Positions 1 through 8,637 are shown, counted from the stretch's first letter. The stretch: 64,000 nucleotides of DNA from CAZSXU01 sp964610505 (GCA_964610505.1 CAZSXU010000012.1:1-64000); one strand, 5' to 3'. Program-made: numbers and translations. The notes: generated by a model not told the origin, from the letters alone.

Positions 1-1183
1 CCGGATCGGCCTCACATTCGATGGAGAGCGTATCGCCCGGTCTCACGATGGAGGGGATGTTGACCAACGGGCGCATGATCACCGTGAGCGTGTCGCCGAT
101 GGGGATGGGCTCTGTGGCCCCGGGAACAAGATCGAAGTCACAGGTCTCAGCGGTGCCTTCCTCGATCGCGATCCAGTGGTCGTCGCTCAGGTATCCGGCG
201 GCCGAGGCCCAAAGCTGCCAATCGCCCGGCGCGAGTGTGGCCGTTGCCTGACCGGACGCGTCCGTTTCCATGGCGAGATACGGACTGCCCAGATCGTCAT
301 GAGCCATGATGCCTGCATCCTCAATGGGTCCGGAAGTCGACTGGTCGGTCACCGTACAGTTGACGGTTCCCGTCGGCGTGCCCTGGATCTGGTGGATCAC
401 GGTTGCCACCGAGGCGACATCGCGACCCGCGATGATGAGATCGCGGCCGAAGAGGGCCGAATCACCCGGCGCGAGTGTCACGGTCCTCACGTTCATGTCG
501 GACCAGGCGCCGCCGTGGGGACCCCAGATGTCCCCCAGGGGACTGAGGTAGCCGTAGGAAACCTCGTCGGCCGTCCCGGCAAGCCACGGGATGATCGTGG
601 TGCCGGCGACATCGTACCCGTAGCCGGGCGCGAACTTCTGGCACCCCCCCCAGGCGAAGGCGTCCCCCAGCTCGAAGTTGCTGACGGTACTTGCACCCAT
701 GTTCGTCACCGTGGTGGTCAGGACCAGATGCTCCGCGTCCTCTGCCAGCGAGTATTCGGTGATCACGTCCAACGCCGGGTTGTCCGAATCGACGCCCGCG
801 GCGCGAACGATCGCAGGCCCACCGCCGGACCCATCGTCGAGGATCTCCAGCCAGTCGTAGACCGCTTGCCGGGGCCAGGCGTCGTCGAAGTAGGTGTAAA
901 GCTCAGATAAACCGTCGATGCGATCGGTGCTCAATGCGCCGTCGATGACGTTGCCACCGCTCATGGCGTACTGGATCGTGTGCCCCAGGGCGCTGATCAC
1001 GACGACTACCTGATCGTTTTCCATCATCAGATCGCCCAACTGGCCACCGGCGTTGGAACCCGAGAGCAGCTGTCCCGGTGAGTCGATGTAGTAGGCCGAC
1101 ACCGAGGCGGCCGCCGGCGAAGAGCAGACTGACAGAAGAAGGAGCGACGGAAGAACGGTCGAGATGAGTTTAGAAATACGCAT
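1..1183 (-). CDS. secreted protein with carboxypeptidase-regulatory-like domain, partial (C-terminus outside window)
   Basis: Reading the minus strand from an ATG at 1183 gives 394 uninterrupted codons that run off the left edge. A GGGGG Shine-Dalgarno-like run lies just upstream of the ATG. Residues 1-26 form a signal peptide (basic start, Leu-rich core, A-A-A cleavage region). Around residues 170-190 is the motif F-E-L-G-D-A-F-A-W-G-G followed by F-A-P-G-Y-G. I associate this with the N-terminal non-catalytic part of secreted CehA/McbA-like PHP-family metallohydrolases, but the catalytic part would lie outside the window, so this is a weak inference. Around residues 275-345 is a carboxypeptidase-regulatory-like fold (T-G-T-V-N-C-T-V-T-D, then T-D-A-S-G-Q-A and L-A-P-G-D-W). 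The product is certainly exported; its function is not established. Confidence 0.75.
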   Translation of the reverse strand, partial: MRISKLISTVLPSLLLLSVCSSPAAASVSAYYIDSPGQLLSGSNAGGQLGDLMMENDQVVVVISALGHTIQYAMSGGNVIDGALSTDRIDGLSELYTYFDDAWPRQAVYDWLEILDDGSGGGPAIVRAAGVDSDNPALDVITEYSLAEDAEHLVLTTTVTNMGASTVSNFELGDAFAWGGCQKFAPGYGYDVAGTTIIPWLAGTADEVSYGYLSPLGDIWGPHGGAWSDMNVRTVTLAPGDSALFGRDLIIAGRDVASVATVIHQIQGTPTGTVNCTVTDQSTSGPIEDAGIMAHDDLGSPYLAMETDASGQATATLAPGDWQLWASAAGYLSDDHWIAIEEGTAETCDFDLVPGATEPIPIGDTLTVIMRPLVNIPSIVRPGDTLSIECEADP

Positions 1184-1220
1184 GATGCCCCCGGGAGTTA
1201 GCTCTAGAATGATAACCTAT

Positions 1221-1229
1221 ATTATAGCA
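1221..1229 (-). promoter_or_regulatory. extended -10 promoter for the left-edge secreted gene
   Basis: Read on the minus strand, this is TGCTATAAT: a consensus -10 TATAAT preceded by the TGN extension, about 38 bases upstream of the ATG at 1183. No good -35 is present at 17 bases, which is normal for extended -10 promoters. Confidence 0.55.
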
Positions 1230-1485
1230 TACCACAAGAAGGGGCCTGAACGCAACCGCAATCCGGGGTCAGCCACCCAGTTAAGGAAGGAGGACAATCA
1301 GCACCTTCGAGCTGGGGAGGTTTTGAGAGTGAGGGATGGCGGACCGGAATGGGGGATGATTTTCCTTTTCCGAGTCTCGGGATCTGGTGGAACGGAGGAT
1401 CTGCCTCCGCTTCAGGCCCGGAACAAGCTGACAAAGCTAACTACGCCCCGAAGGCCACCCGAAGGCCGTCCGGCCGGCAGCCCCA

Positions 1486-1549
1486 CACAACACCGATTTC
1501 CATTGGCCGGGCCGGCTTCGGGGCGGAAAGCCTGGAGATCGGTGTTGTG
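1486..1549. repeat. 17-bp inverted repeat in the 1184-1637 intergenic gap
   Basis: The arms 1486-1502 (CACAACACCGATTTCCA) and 1533-1549 are reverse complements with one mismatch, around a G+C-rich 30-base loop. This is the only organised structure in the 454-base divergent gap between the left-edge gene and the 2H phosphoesterase gene, apart from the extended -10 above. No gene could be supported in that gap. It could be a terminator, an attenuator in the leader of the downstream lipoprotein mRNA, or a decayed repeat. Confidence 0.45.
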
Positions 1550-1637
1550 ATGCCGGGATAAAAAGATGGGTTCTTGGGAGTAAGGTGGGTTATCCTGATC
1601 CGGGTAGGATCCCTCTCGAAAAAAGGAGAAATGAACC

Positions 1638-2351
1638 ATGAAAAAGCATTCGGCAGCTTTGATTCTTCTATTGAGTGCAATGCTAATGTCTCCATCGTGT
1701 GACAACAGAACTGAGCCCGAAGAGAAGGAGGTCGCCACCCCCACGGTGAACAAGGGATATCTCTTCTCAGCCATTCTTTTCGGCAACACGCCTCTGGGAG
1801 AGCGCTGGGCCGAGCTGCGACCCGAAGCCGAGAAGCTCTTTCCCAATCTCAAGTTGAAACCGGTCCCCGACCTGCACGTGACCATCATCTACATCGGAGG
1901 AGAGTGGGACGCCGAGAAGCTTGCGGCGCTCCGGCAGACGGTTTCGATCCCGATCGAGGAAACCATCCGCCTGAACCCGGAGATCGCCTACTTTGGAAGA
2001 AACAACCATGTCATTGCCGTGGAGCTGAAGGGCATTCCAGAGGAGCTGCAGGAGCGGATCATCGGCGCGAAGATGAAGCTCAACGAAGCCGGATTGAAGA
2101 GCCCGGACAAGTATGATGATTCCTTCCGCGCGCATGTCAGCATCGCGCAGGCCAAGGACAAGCCGCCGACGGAGGAACAGGCCCGGGAACTTGAGGCATT
2201 CAAGGAATGGATAGAGTCCAGGCTTGATTTCTCAACCCTGGGCGTCGTACTGGACTCAACCATGCCGATCCAATGGATGCTTGCGGGCGCAACCCGCCCG
2301 ACACCCGTCCCGGAATACATCACGGCCGAGAGCTTCCTATCGGCCCGTTGA
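1638..2351 (+). CDS. exported lipoprotein with 2H phosphoesterase (2'-5' RNA ligase/CPDase-like) fold
   Basis: The ATG follows GGAG at 1625-1628. Residues 1-21 look like a lipoprotein signal (K-K start, Ile/Leu-rich core, then M-S-P-S-C21), although Pro at -2 makes the lipobox atypical. The rest resembles the 2H superfamily, which normally has two H-x-(T/S)-x motifs. Here they are H80-V-T82-I and H166-V-S168-I, about 86 residues apart as expected. Members open or form 2',3'-cyclic phosphate or 2'-5' bonds, usually on RNA or nucleotides in the cytoplasm. Export to the envelope is therefore odd and suggests scavenging of cyclic nucleotides or RNA fragments outside the inner membrane. The gene stands alone, diverging from the left-edge gene. 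Substrate is unknown. Confidence 0.75.
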   Translation: MKKHSAALILLLSAMLMSPSCDNRTEPEEKEVATPTVNKGYLFSAILFGNTPLGERWAELRPEAEKLFPNLKLKPVPDLHVTIIYIGGEWDAEKLAALRQTVSIPIEETIRLNPEIAYFGRNNHVIAVELKGIPEELQERIIGAKMKLNEAGLKSPDKYDDSFRAHVSIAQAKDKPPTEEQARELEAFKEWIESRLDFSTLGVVLDSTMPIQWMLAGATRPTPVPEYITAESFLSAR

Positions 2352-2818
2352 GGCCAGCCACCGTGAGCGGACCCGTCTGACCCGCCCGAGGTTTCCGACC
2401 GATCTGACCGGTCGGATCGGTCCGACTCGTCCGCGCAGATTCCGGGGTCGGATCTTGCAATGCAGCATGTTTGAGGGTAAGTGTCCAAGTGACTAACGTT
2501 AACAGCGCGCGGCCGCGTGTGCCGACCCACGTGGAGTGACTGGGGCGAAAGATTGAGATGGCAACGGATTAGACCCCAGAATGTGTCACTGCAAGATCCG
2601 ACCCCGGCGCGGACCCAGCACGCGCCGCGGCACGCCTGGCCATTCTCCTCCATGTGCTCCGTGCCTCTCGGGTGAAAGCTTCTGGCCCGTCGACAGCTGT
2701 GCTACAATGGCAGCGGAGAGTGAAGAGGAAAAACCAAGAATGAAGAGAGGGGTGTGTCCTTCGATAGGGACAGTCACCCCTTTCTGTGCGGGATATTGCA
2801 GCCGGGGAAGAAGCATAG
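2352..2818. other. 467-base gene-free gap containing one 30-base palindrome
   Basis: No convincing coding frame or RNA gene was seen. At 2395-2424 the sequence is a near-perfect palindrome centred on the GACCGGTC core (one G-T wobble and one outer mismatch), built from repeats of the word GATCNGACCGG. It has no following T-run. A TACAAT hexamer at 2703-2708 could be the -10 of the next gene, but the -35 is poor. Confidence 0.4.
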
Positions 2819-3310
2819 ATGAGTATCTATCTCGACATTGAGACGTCCTTCGACCGCAGGATCACGGTGATCGGTTTCTACTCGAAGCAGACGGGTCTTG
2901 TGCAACGGGTCGCCCCGAAGATCAGTCGACGCGCTATCGACCGCGTATTACCGAGGGCTCGCAAGCTATTCACCTTCAACGGACACTGCTTCGACTTGCC
3001 CGTGATCCGGAAGGAACTCGATCTCTGCCTGCGTTCGCAGTACGAGTCGCACGACCTGAGGTTCATTGGAAATCGGATGGGGTTCTATGGCGGGCTCAAG
3101 GCGGTTGAGAAGCAGCTGGGGATCCGGCGTGAGCTGCCGGACATGGACGGCTGGGATGCCATGCGTCTGTGGTCGCAGTACCAGAATCACGATGATCAGG
3201 AAGCGCTGAAGACGCTTCTCCTGTATAACAAGGAAGATGTAATGAATCTGATTCTTCTCCGGAAGGAGATTGAGAGAATGGGGGCATCGGCTCGGGCGGG
3301 CGGTCCTTGA
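2819..3310 (+). CDS. YprB-like RNase H-fold 3'-5' exonuclease domain protein
   Basis: This 163-residue protein matches the ribonuclease H-like (DEDD) exonuclease fold of the YprB type. Visible acidic positions are Y-L-D6-I-E8-T near the N-terminus, F-N-G-H followed by F-D-L-P around residues 53-62, D-M-D-G-W-D around residue 110, and the final Y-N-K-E-D-V motif around residue 140. These are the four metal-binding acidic motifs of the family. Stand-alone members are about 160-200 residues, so it looks complete. The ATG is preceded only by a weak GAAG. Nothing next to it points to a pathway. It is likely a cytoplasmic single-strand nucleic-acid exonuclease; the biological substrate is unknown. 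Confidence 0.75.
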   Translation: MSIYLDIETSFDRRITVIGFYSKQTGLVQRVAPKISRRAIDRVLPRARKLFTFNGHCFDLPVIRKELDLCLRSQYESHDLRFIGNRMGFYGGLKAVEKQLGIRRELPDMDGWDAMRLWSQYQNHDDQEALKTLLLYNKEDVMNLILLRKEIERMGASARAGGP

Positions 3311-3350
3311 CTCGGCAGGCCGAAGAAGTTATCCTGAGCAGCAGTTCACA

Positions 3351-3414
3351 GAAGAGCGACCGGCGGGGCTTTGCGAGTGCGAAGCCCCTCGTTTCTAAAC
3401 GCCGATCGCTCTTC
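3351..3414 (+). terminator. nested hairpin / probable terminator after the YprB-like gene
   Basis: The outer arms 3351-3364 and 3401-3414 pair over 14 bases with one mismatch. Inside them GGGGCTT (3365-3371) pairs with AAGCCCC (3382-3388) and is followed by TCGTTTCT. The inner stem plus T-rich tail resembles an intrinsic terminator. The outer stem makes it a two-tier structure. The rest of the 3311-3766 gap holds the promoter described next and no gene. Confidence 0.55.
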
Positions 3415-3652
3415 TGGTTTCCGGGCACAGAGGGCCGAGGTAGTGGGAGAAGGATGAGAAGGCCCTGGCAGTGAGGAGGAAGTACACGTCGGACCAGTCC
3501 GAAGACCCTGACAAGTCAGACGGCACGACGGCCGGGCTCTCTACGGCCCAACACCAATTGCTCGGGCGATCTCGGTTCTTGTTGTAAATACAAGAGTTAA
3601 GGATCCAGCGCAAGCACGGCCCACGGAAGAAATCAGCGAAATACGCTTTCGT

Positions 3653-3680
3653 TTGACAAAGCTGTGGCAACCACTACACA
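3653..3680 (+). promoter_or_regulatory. putative sigma-70 promoter for the first C25 peptidase gene
   Basis: A perfect TTGACA (3653-3658) is followed after 16 bases by TACACA (3675-3680); the alternative CACAAT at 3677 has 18-base spacing. It lies about 90 bases upstream of the peptidase start. Confidence 0.45.
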
Positions 3681-3766
3681 ATAGATATGTCTGATTCCCC
3701 GATCCGGCGGCTTTGTGCGCTCGGTGAAGAGGCCCGCGGGAGTCTTCTCCAGCCCCTGGAGGTGCT

Positions 3767-6205
3767 ATGATGTCTCTTCGCAATCGAGGTTGGCCGACTC
3801 ACGTTCTGCATCTCGCCTGTGCTGCAGTGATCTGTTCTCTCCTGATAGCGGCGGAGGCGGACGCCCAGTCGCGTCCCATGTGGATCGCGTTCGATTCGAC
3901 TCCGCCGGGCTCGCCCGCCGTCATCGTCTTCGACGAGAACCAGTCCAACGCCACCGATTCGTTCTTCGATGTGTTTATCCACGGATTCTGGTCGATCGAC
4001 AAGGTGGACCCGGCCACGGGACAACATTACCAGAAGATCGAGGTCCCGGGGATGGGCACGATCAGCGAAACCGGCGCGCCCGATCTTCCCGCGCTCACCC
4101 TCGAGATGGCCATCACAACGGGCGCAACGAGTGCAACCCTGGTGGAAACCACGTGGCTCGCCGGCTGGAACACGTGGGACTATCTCGTCTGGCCGCAGCC
4201 GCTCGATGAGCTGGACCGCGAAGAGGGGACCCCGGAACGGTTCGTCAAGAACGACAGTCTCTACCAGCTGAATGTTCCATGGCCGGTGGAACACGGAACG
4301 AATCCGACCACCCGCATGACCCTCGGTTCGATCCCTGCCGCCGCTGCGACCGTCTACCCCGTGAAGTGGAACCCGTCTTCCGGCGTGATCCAGGTCGGCA
4401 CCCACGCGCGCTACCACTACTCTCACGGAGTCTTCCAGAAGGGCGCGGCCGACTTTCCGCTCTTCACCCGGGAACGGATCCGGCAGGCTGAGATCAAGTT
4501 CGACAACTGGCCGGCCGTGGACGACATCGTTCTCCCGAATCCGGTCTTCTACGACGGCGAGTATCTCTTCATCACGCCCTCCGAGTATCTCGACGAGCTC
4601 GATCCCCTGATCAAGCAGAAGAAGGCCCGCGGCTTCCACACGACCGTCGTCACCTCCGGCGTCACGCGATCAACGTGCGCGTCGATCCGGACCGCCATCA
4701 TCAACTGGTACAACAGCACGCCGGCGTGGCGGGACCACTACTGCCTCCTGGTGGGCGACGTCGATGTCATCCCGCTCTGCACGGCGCCCATCGAAAGCGA
4801 GGATTACCCGTCCGGATTCCCCACGGAGGACCTCTACGGATCCGTCAACGGAAACGATCTGGATGAAGAGGTCTACGTGGGGCGCCTCTCGGTGGATACG
4901 GGGGCGGATGTGACCGAGCAGGTCGAGCGCATTCTCAACTACGAGGACACGCCCGAGCTCTACTGCTGCTACGACAAGGTCACCCTGGTAGCGCACAAGG
5001 AAGGGGCCCCGAGGAAGTACGTGGGGGCCCACGAGTCGGTGAGAAACGCCACCTACGCCGTGCCGCCCGTCTTCACGACGCGCTACGGAAACGGGATTGC
5101 CCCGGACGGTTTTGTCACCCACGACATCAACGAAGGGCTCGGGCTCGTTGCGTACCGCGGCCACGGAAGCGCAACCGCCTGGACCGACTGGAACGCCCAT
5201 GGCGATGACTACGACGAGGAAGATATCGACAATCTCGACAACGGACCCCTCACGCCCGCCGTCTGGTCCTTCGCCTGCCAGAACCATAGCCTCGAGACCG
5301 AGGACTGTTTCGGTGAGTACATCATGAACCGGGGTGAGGACGGCGCGGTTTCCGTCTATGCGTCGACGGTCGACTCCTACACCGATCAGAACCACGAGCT
5401 CGACCGGCGGATGTTCCGGGCGGTCTATCATCTGGGCCTGACGACACAGTCTCACGCCATCGAGTATGCCGAGGCGAAGATCATCGAGATGGGCTGGAAG
5501 AGCAATCCGTGGATGTATCTCCTTCTGGGTGACCCCGACATGCAGATCCGGCGGAGGAACCCGGGCGTGTGGCTCGTCAACGCTCCCGACACGATTGAGA
5601 CCTGCCCCTCACCGCCCTGTTTCCTTGATGTCCTCGTGATGGACGAGCAGGGCGGACCGGTCGAGGATGTGCTCGTGGCGGCCTGGAAGCCCGGTTCGGT
5701 CGGGCCGACGAAGTTCAATGGGCCGGATGAGGTCTTCGACAACCGATACACGCTGGGAGACGGTTCGGCTTCCGTTCCGGCGGAACCGATGACGCCCGGG
5801 TGGCTCTACTACACGATCCAGGATGATGCGGGCAATTCGCTTCTCGATTCGGTGTGGGTGGCTGGGGAGGCGGTCACGGCGGCGAACGATGGAGCGGCGG
5901 GCGCCGGTGTGAGGGAGCTCGACGGCCGGCGCGCGGCCATTCTCGACGCCAGCCCGAACCCGTTCAATCCGGCTGTGACCATTCGATTCGCGCTGGCCGC
6001 GCGGGGGCCGGCAACGTTGGATGTGTACAACTCCGCGGGACAGAGAGTCCGCAGGCTGGCCGAGGGCGATCTCCCCGCTGGAATCAATCACGTGCGCTGG
6101 AGCGGGACGGATACGAACGGGGCCCGCGTGGCCGCGGGAATCTATTTCGTGCGGTTGAGTGTGGGAGGGGTGGAGGATATCCGGAAGGTGGCACTGGTGA
6201 AGTAG
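3767..6205 (+). CDS. secreted gingipain-type (family C25) cysteine peptidase with FlgD/T9SS-like C-terminal domain
   Basis: Two adjacent ATGs (3767, 3770) follow GGAGG at 3758-3762; 3770 has the better spacing. Residues 1-34 are a signal peptide ending A-D-A-Q. A propeptide-like region runs to about residue 260. The C25 catalytic domain starts at Y-L-F-I-T-P-S (about 265) and includes the L-L-V-G-D-V-D-V-I-P strand, Y-R-G-H466-G-S with the catalytic His, and S-F-A-C504-Q-N with the nucleophilic Cys. It ends near L-L-L-G-D-P-D-M-Q. A short Ig-like region follows, then the last 85 or so residues form a FlgD-Ig-like module: S-P-N-P-F-N-P, W-S-G-T-D, G-I-Y-F-V-R-L. Such modules direct type IX-like secretion or surface attachment in FCB bacteria. 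Arg or Lys specificity cannot be told. A 39-base tail after the stop leads into a repeat fragment. Confidence 0.88.
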   Translation: MMSLRNRGWPTHVLHLACAAVICSLLIAAEADAQSRPMWIAFDSTPPGSPAVIVFDENQSNATDSFFDVFIHGFWSIDKVDPATGQHYQKIEVPGMGTISETGAPDLPALTLEMAITTGATSATLVETTWLAGWNTWDYLVWPQPLDELDREEGTPERFVKNDSLYQLNVPWPVEHGTNPTTRMTLGSIPAAAATVYPVKWNPSSGVIQVGTHARYHYSHGVFQKGAADFPLFTRERIRQAEIKFDNWPAVDDIVLPNPVFYDGEYLFITPSEYLDELDPLIKQKKARGFHTTVVTSGVTRSTCASIRTAIINWYNSTPAWRDHYCLLVGDVDVIPLCTAPIESEDYPSGFPTEDLYGSVNGNDLDEEVYVGRLSVDTGADVTEQVERILNYEDTPELYCCYDKVTLVAHKEGAPRKYVGAHESVRNATYAVPPVFTTRYGNGIAPDGFVTHDINEGLGLVAYRGHGSATAWTDWNAHGDDYDEEDIDNLDNGPLTPAVWSFACQNHSLETEDCFGEYIMNRGEDGAVSVYASTVDSYTDQNHELDRRMFRAVYHLGLTTQSHAIEYAEAKIIEMGWKSNPWMYLLLGDPDMQIRRRNPGVWLVNAPDTIETCPSPPCFLDVLVMDEQGGPVEDVLVAAWKPGSVGPTKFNGPDEVFDNRYTLGDGSASVPAEPMTPGWLYYTIQDDAGNSLLDSVWVAGEAVTAANDGAAGAGVRELDGRRAAILDASPNPFNPAVTIRFALAARGPATLDVYNSAGQRVRRLAEGDLPAGINHVRWSGTDTNGARVAAGIYFVRLSVGGVEDIRKVALVK

Positions 6206-6236
6206 CGAGAAGGTGAAACGGCGATGGACTAACGGC

Positions 6237-6259
6237 CTTGGCCACAGATTGCACAGATG
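6237..6259. repeat. solo terminal arm of the CCACAGATT repeat family
   Basis: The word GGCCACAGATTGCACAGATG matches the left terminus of the longer structured repeats at 14173, 16793 and 19104, but no matching right arm follows. It lies about 30 bases after the peptidase stop codon, as the full elements lie after other stops. It is probably a decayed copy. Confidence 0.55.
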
Positions 6260-6446
6260 AGTTCGGGGCTCGGACCGGTGCGAAACCTCGGACGATTGGG
6301 ATGAGTCGGACCCGTCGGAGGAAGGTGCATCACGACACCTGTTGCCTCACGGGGGGCCGGCGAATATAATGCCTTGCAAGCGCCCTGACTTCAGGGGGGA
6401 GACCGACAATCCGGGTAGGACCGCTCTTTTCGGAAAAGGAGGACAT

Positions 6447-6803
6447 GTGGATTTTCTGAATCGGTTCAAGAGCATCCAGACTGTGGTGGAGTTCTCCGCC
6501 GGCGAGACGATCTTCTACGAGGGCGATCCGGGAGACGCGATGTACATCGTGCTGGAGGGGGAGATCGATGTCCAGGCGCACGGTCGATCGGTCTTCAAGG
6601 CAGCCAAGGGAGAAATCCTCGGTGAAATGGCCCTCATCGATTCGGGACCCCGTAGCGCCTGCGCGATAGCTCTTACGGACTGCAAGCTGGCGAAGGTGGA
6701 TAAGGAGCGATTCCTGACGGTCGTGCGGCGGGATCCCGAGGTCTCGCTCCAAGTGATGGAGATCCTCGTGCACAGGCTTCGCTCGATGGATGCGAAAACC
6801 TGA
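6447..6803 (+). CDS. single-domain cyclic-nucleotide-binding protein
   Basis: Translation from the GTG at 6447 (AGGAGG at 6437-6442) gives 118 residues forming one cNMP-binding beta-barrel of the CAP_ED type. Visible motifs are F-S-A-G-E-T-I-F-Y-E-G-D-P-G-D, V-L-E-G-E-I-D-V, and the phosphate-binding cassette G-E-I-L-G-E-M-A-L-I followed by G-P-R-S-A. The cassette Glu and Arg are kept, so cAMP or cGMP binding is plausible. There is no DNA-binding HTH and no fused kinase or channel, so it would act through a partner not visible here. The ATG at 6445 is out of frame and stops at once. Confidence 0.8.
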   Translation: MDFLNRFKSIQTVVEFSAGETIFYEGDPGDAMYIVLEGEIDVQAHGRSVFKAAKGEILGEMALIDSGPRSACAIALTDCKLAKVDKERFLTVVRRDPEVSLQVMEILVHRLRSMDAKT

Positions 6804-6861
6804 TGGGGCCTCATTCGTCGGGGGAGCAGGTAACCCGGCCGAGAGACCGGGGAAAGAAGAA

Positions 6862-6942
6862 AGGGGAGAGCGGAGGGAACGGGGTTTGTCTCACGGCCGT
6901 TCTGCCCGCGCTCCCGAATCCGCGTATCTCCGCTTCTCCCCT
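6862..6942. terminator. bidirectional hairpin between convergent genes
   Basis: The arm 6862-6875 (AGGGGAGAGCGGAG) pairs with 6928-6942 with one bulged base, enclosing a 52-base loop. It lies between the convergent cNMP-binding gene and the minus-strand two-repeat gene. There is no T-run, so this is a placement-based guess. Confidence 0.35.
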
Positions 6943-6961
6943 GATGCTCCGTTGACGGCGC

Positions 6962-8191
6962 CTACCGGAAAAGCGATTTCACATGACTCCACGTATCGCC
7001 GTCCTTCTCCGGGACGGCGGTTGTACTATAGCAGGGAGGCCCGACGCATGGGCACGGATTGCAGCCCACACCCTCGACCATGTTGACGTCCACCCAGCCG
7101 GCGCGGCCGTTGCCGTGTGCGCTCAGCGGATAGACGATGTTGGCCCCTCCGATGCAATCGCCGACCCCGGCCCAGCCGGCCACCGGGTGCTCGAACACGC
7201 TGACCCTTCCGGGCCCGGTCGCAAAGAGCGACAAGATCCCGGCGGCCACCGGTCCCACGGGCCCGATGCAATCGTACCAACCCTGGTAAACCCCGTCGCC
7301 CTCCTGATGAATCGCCCCGTACGTGTAGTCCGCGCAGGACTGCCAGTCGATGAAGTTGAGGTTCTCCGTCCAGGCCAGGCTGTACTGCGCGGTCCGGAAC
7401 CCGTGGGACGCAGGATTCCACCCCTGGCCGCAGACGAACACATAGAAGTCGAGGAAAGTCCCCGACGCGGCCGTCACGATGCTGAAACAATCGAGGATCC
7501 CATGATCGTCACAACTGCCTCCCGGCTCCTGACAGTGGAGAGCGATCGCGGCATCGGGGTTCTCTCCAAGCGAGGTGTAGCAGGGCTCGCCGACGCACGG
7601 ACAGGGATTGCACCCCGGGTCGAGCATGCCCACGGTCGCCCAACCCGCACGCCCGTTGCCGAGCGGAGTGGGAAGAACCACATCGATTCCCATCATGCAG
7701 TCTCCGACTTCGGCCGTACAGGTCTCTCCGTGAGGAATCACCGCCACCGCACCGGGAGACATCGGAAGGAGCGTGAGAATCCCGACGGGCACCGGTTGGC
7801 CCAGCGCAGGCTGGCACGCGAGGAACTCCTGATACACACAGTCACCCGGGTGCGCGATCGTTCCGTTCGTTGTCCCGTGGGGAAACGTCACGCACGTCCG
7901 CCACGCGACAAACAGCCATTCCTCCGGCCAGACCAGCCCGTAGCGCGCAGACATGAATCCTTCGGACCCCGGAGTCCAGCCATGGCCGCAGACGAAAACG
8001 AAGAAGTCCAGGCTTTCGCCTGTGCTCATCCACTGGGTGACGATCTCGAAGCAGTCACTGACTCCGTGGGTGTCGCAGTCCTCTCCGACCGGCTGCACGT
8101 GAAGCGCGATACCGATGTCCGGGTTCTCTCCGGCAACCACCGTCGACGCGACTCCCAACGCGACGGTCAAGATCAACAGCAAACGTAGCAT
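6962..8191 (-). CDS. secreted Cys-rich protein made of two tandem ~185-residue repeats, unknown function
   Basis: On the minus strand the ATG at 8191 has an ideal AAGGAGGTG upstream. Residues 1-21 form a signal peptide ending V-V-A-G. The mature part is two copies of one unrecognised domain (about 22-207 and 209-390). Each begins G-E-N-P-D-x-x-I-A-L-H, continues through C-D-x-H-G and D-C-F-x-I-V-T, then L-D-F-(F/Y)-V-F-V-C-G-x-G-W-x-P, and ends G-N-G-R-A-G-W followed by C-N-P-C-P-C-V-G-x-P-C-Y. The regular cysteines in both copies suggest disulphides in the envelope or outside the cell. There is no FlgD-like sorting tail, unlike the neighbouring peptidases. Function is unknown. Confidence 0.8.
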   Translation of the reverse strand: MLRLLLILTVALGVASTVVAGENPDIGIALHVQPVGEDCDTHGVSDCFEIVTQWMSTGESLDFFVFVCGHGWTPGSEGFMSARYGLVWPEEWLFVAWRTCVTFPHGTTNGTIAHPGDCVYQEFLACQPALGQPVPVGILTLLPMSPGAVAVIPHGETCTAEVGDCMMGIDVVLPTPLGNGRAGWATVGMLDPGCNPCPCVGEPCYTSLGENPDAAIALHCQEPGGSCDDHGILDCFSIVTAASGTFLDFYVFVCGQGWNPASHGFRTAQYSLAWTENLNFIDWQSCADYTYGAIHQEGDGVYQGWYDCIGPVGPVAAGILSLFATGPGRVSVFEHPVAGWAGVGDCIGGANIVYPLSAHGNGRAGWVDVNMVEGVGCNPCPCVGPPCYSTTAVPEKDGDTWSHVKSLFR

Positions 8192-8390
8192 CTCGACACC
8201 TCCTTGAAGTGGTTGTGTGGCGGCAGTTCACTCGGTACGGATTGCGTCAGGAACCCGAATGTGTCACTCTGCTGCGCACAGGTCCGAGATGCTTCTCGCG
8301 GCTCCGGGGGTGGGGGAAGATGTGCGGCATGCTGTTTCGGCGACCCGCGCCCGGTGGGCCGCGCGAGCCTTTCTCGGCCGAGACAAGAGA

Positions 8391-8411
8391 TGTTATCCAC
8401 TAGCGATAACA
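8391..8411. promoter_or_regulatory. operator-like 7-7-7 inverted repeat
   Basis: TGTTATC (8391-8397), seven bases, then GATAACA (8405-8411): a perfect dyad about two helical turns long in the divergent gap between the two-repeat gene and the large peptidase. An A+T-rich stretch follows at 8412-8452. This is the size expected for a dimeric repressor site; the protein is unknown. Confidence 0.35.
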
Positions 8412-8472
8412 AACTTCGATAGAATACTAGCATAAAGGAAATGCAATATCAAGAAGGAAAGACCAAAGACAA

Positions 8473-8510
8473 GGGGCGGGTTCGGCCAAATGGCCGGAGA
8501 AGCCCGCCCC
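8473..8510. repeat. G+C-rich stem-loop in the 8192-8777 gap
   Basis: GGGGCGGG (8473-8480) pairs with CCCGCCCC (8503-8510), with an inner GGCC/GGCC pairing. On the minus strand the stem is followed by a T-rich stretch like that of an intrinsic terminator, although no minus-strand gene is seen upstream of it. The remainder of this 586-base gap holds only the dyad at 8391 and the promoter at 8638. Confidence 0.4.
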
Positions 8511-8637
8511 ATAGACCACGGACCCCGGCCCGGCAGAGGGGTGAGAACGGGGATCGGTCAAGGATGAGAGTAGAGACGACAGAGAGAGGGGACCGGGTTC
8601 CTCGCTTGCGGATTCCGGAAATCGGGCCAGGGTCATC

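Noticed and set aside
2395..2424. 30-base palindrome rich in GATCNGACCGG words considered as an attachment site or origin
   Set aside because: A single copy with no integrase, replication gene or T-run nearby; treated as plain structure in a gap.
8473..8510. Called as a rho-independent terminator
   Set aside because: The stem is good and the minus-strand side is T-rich, but there is no gene on that strand upstream; left as a hairpin repeat.
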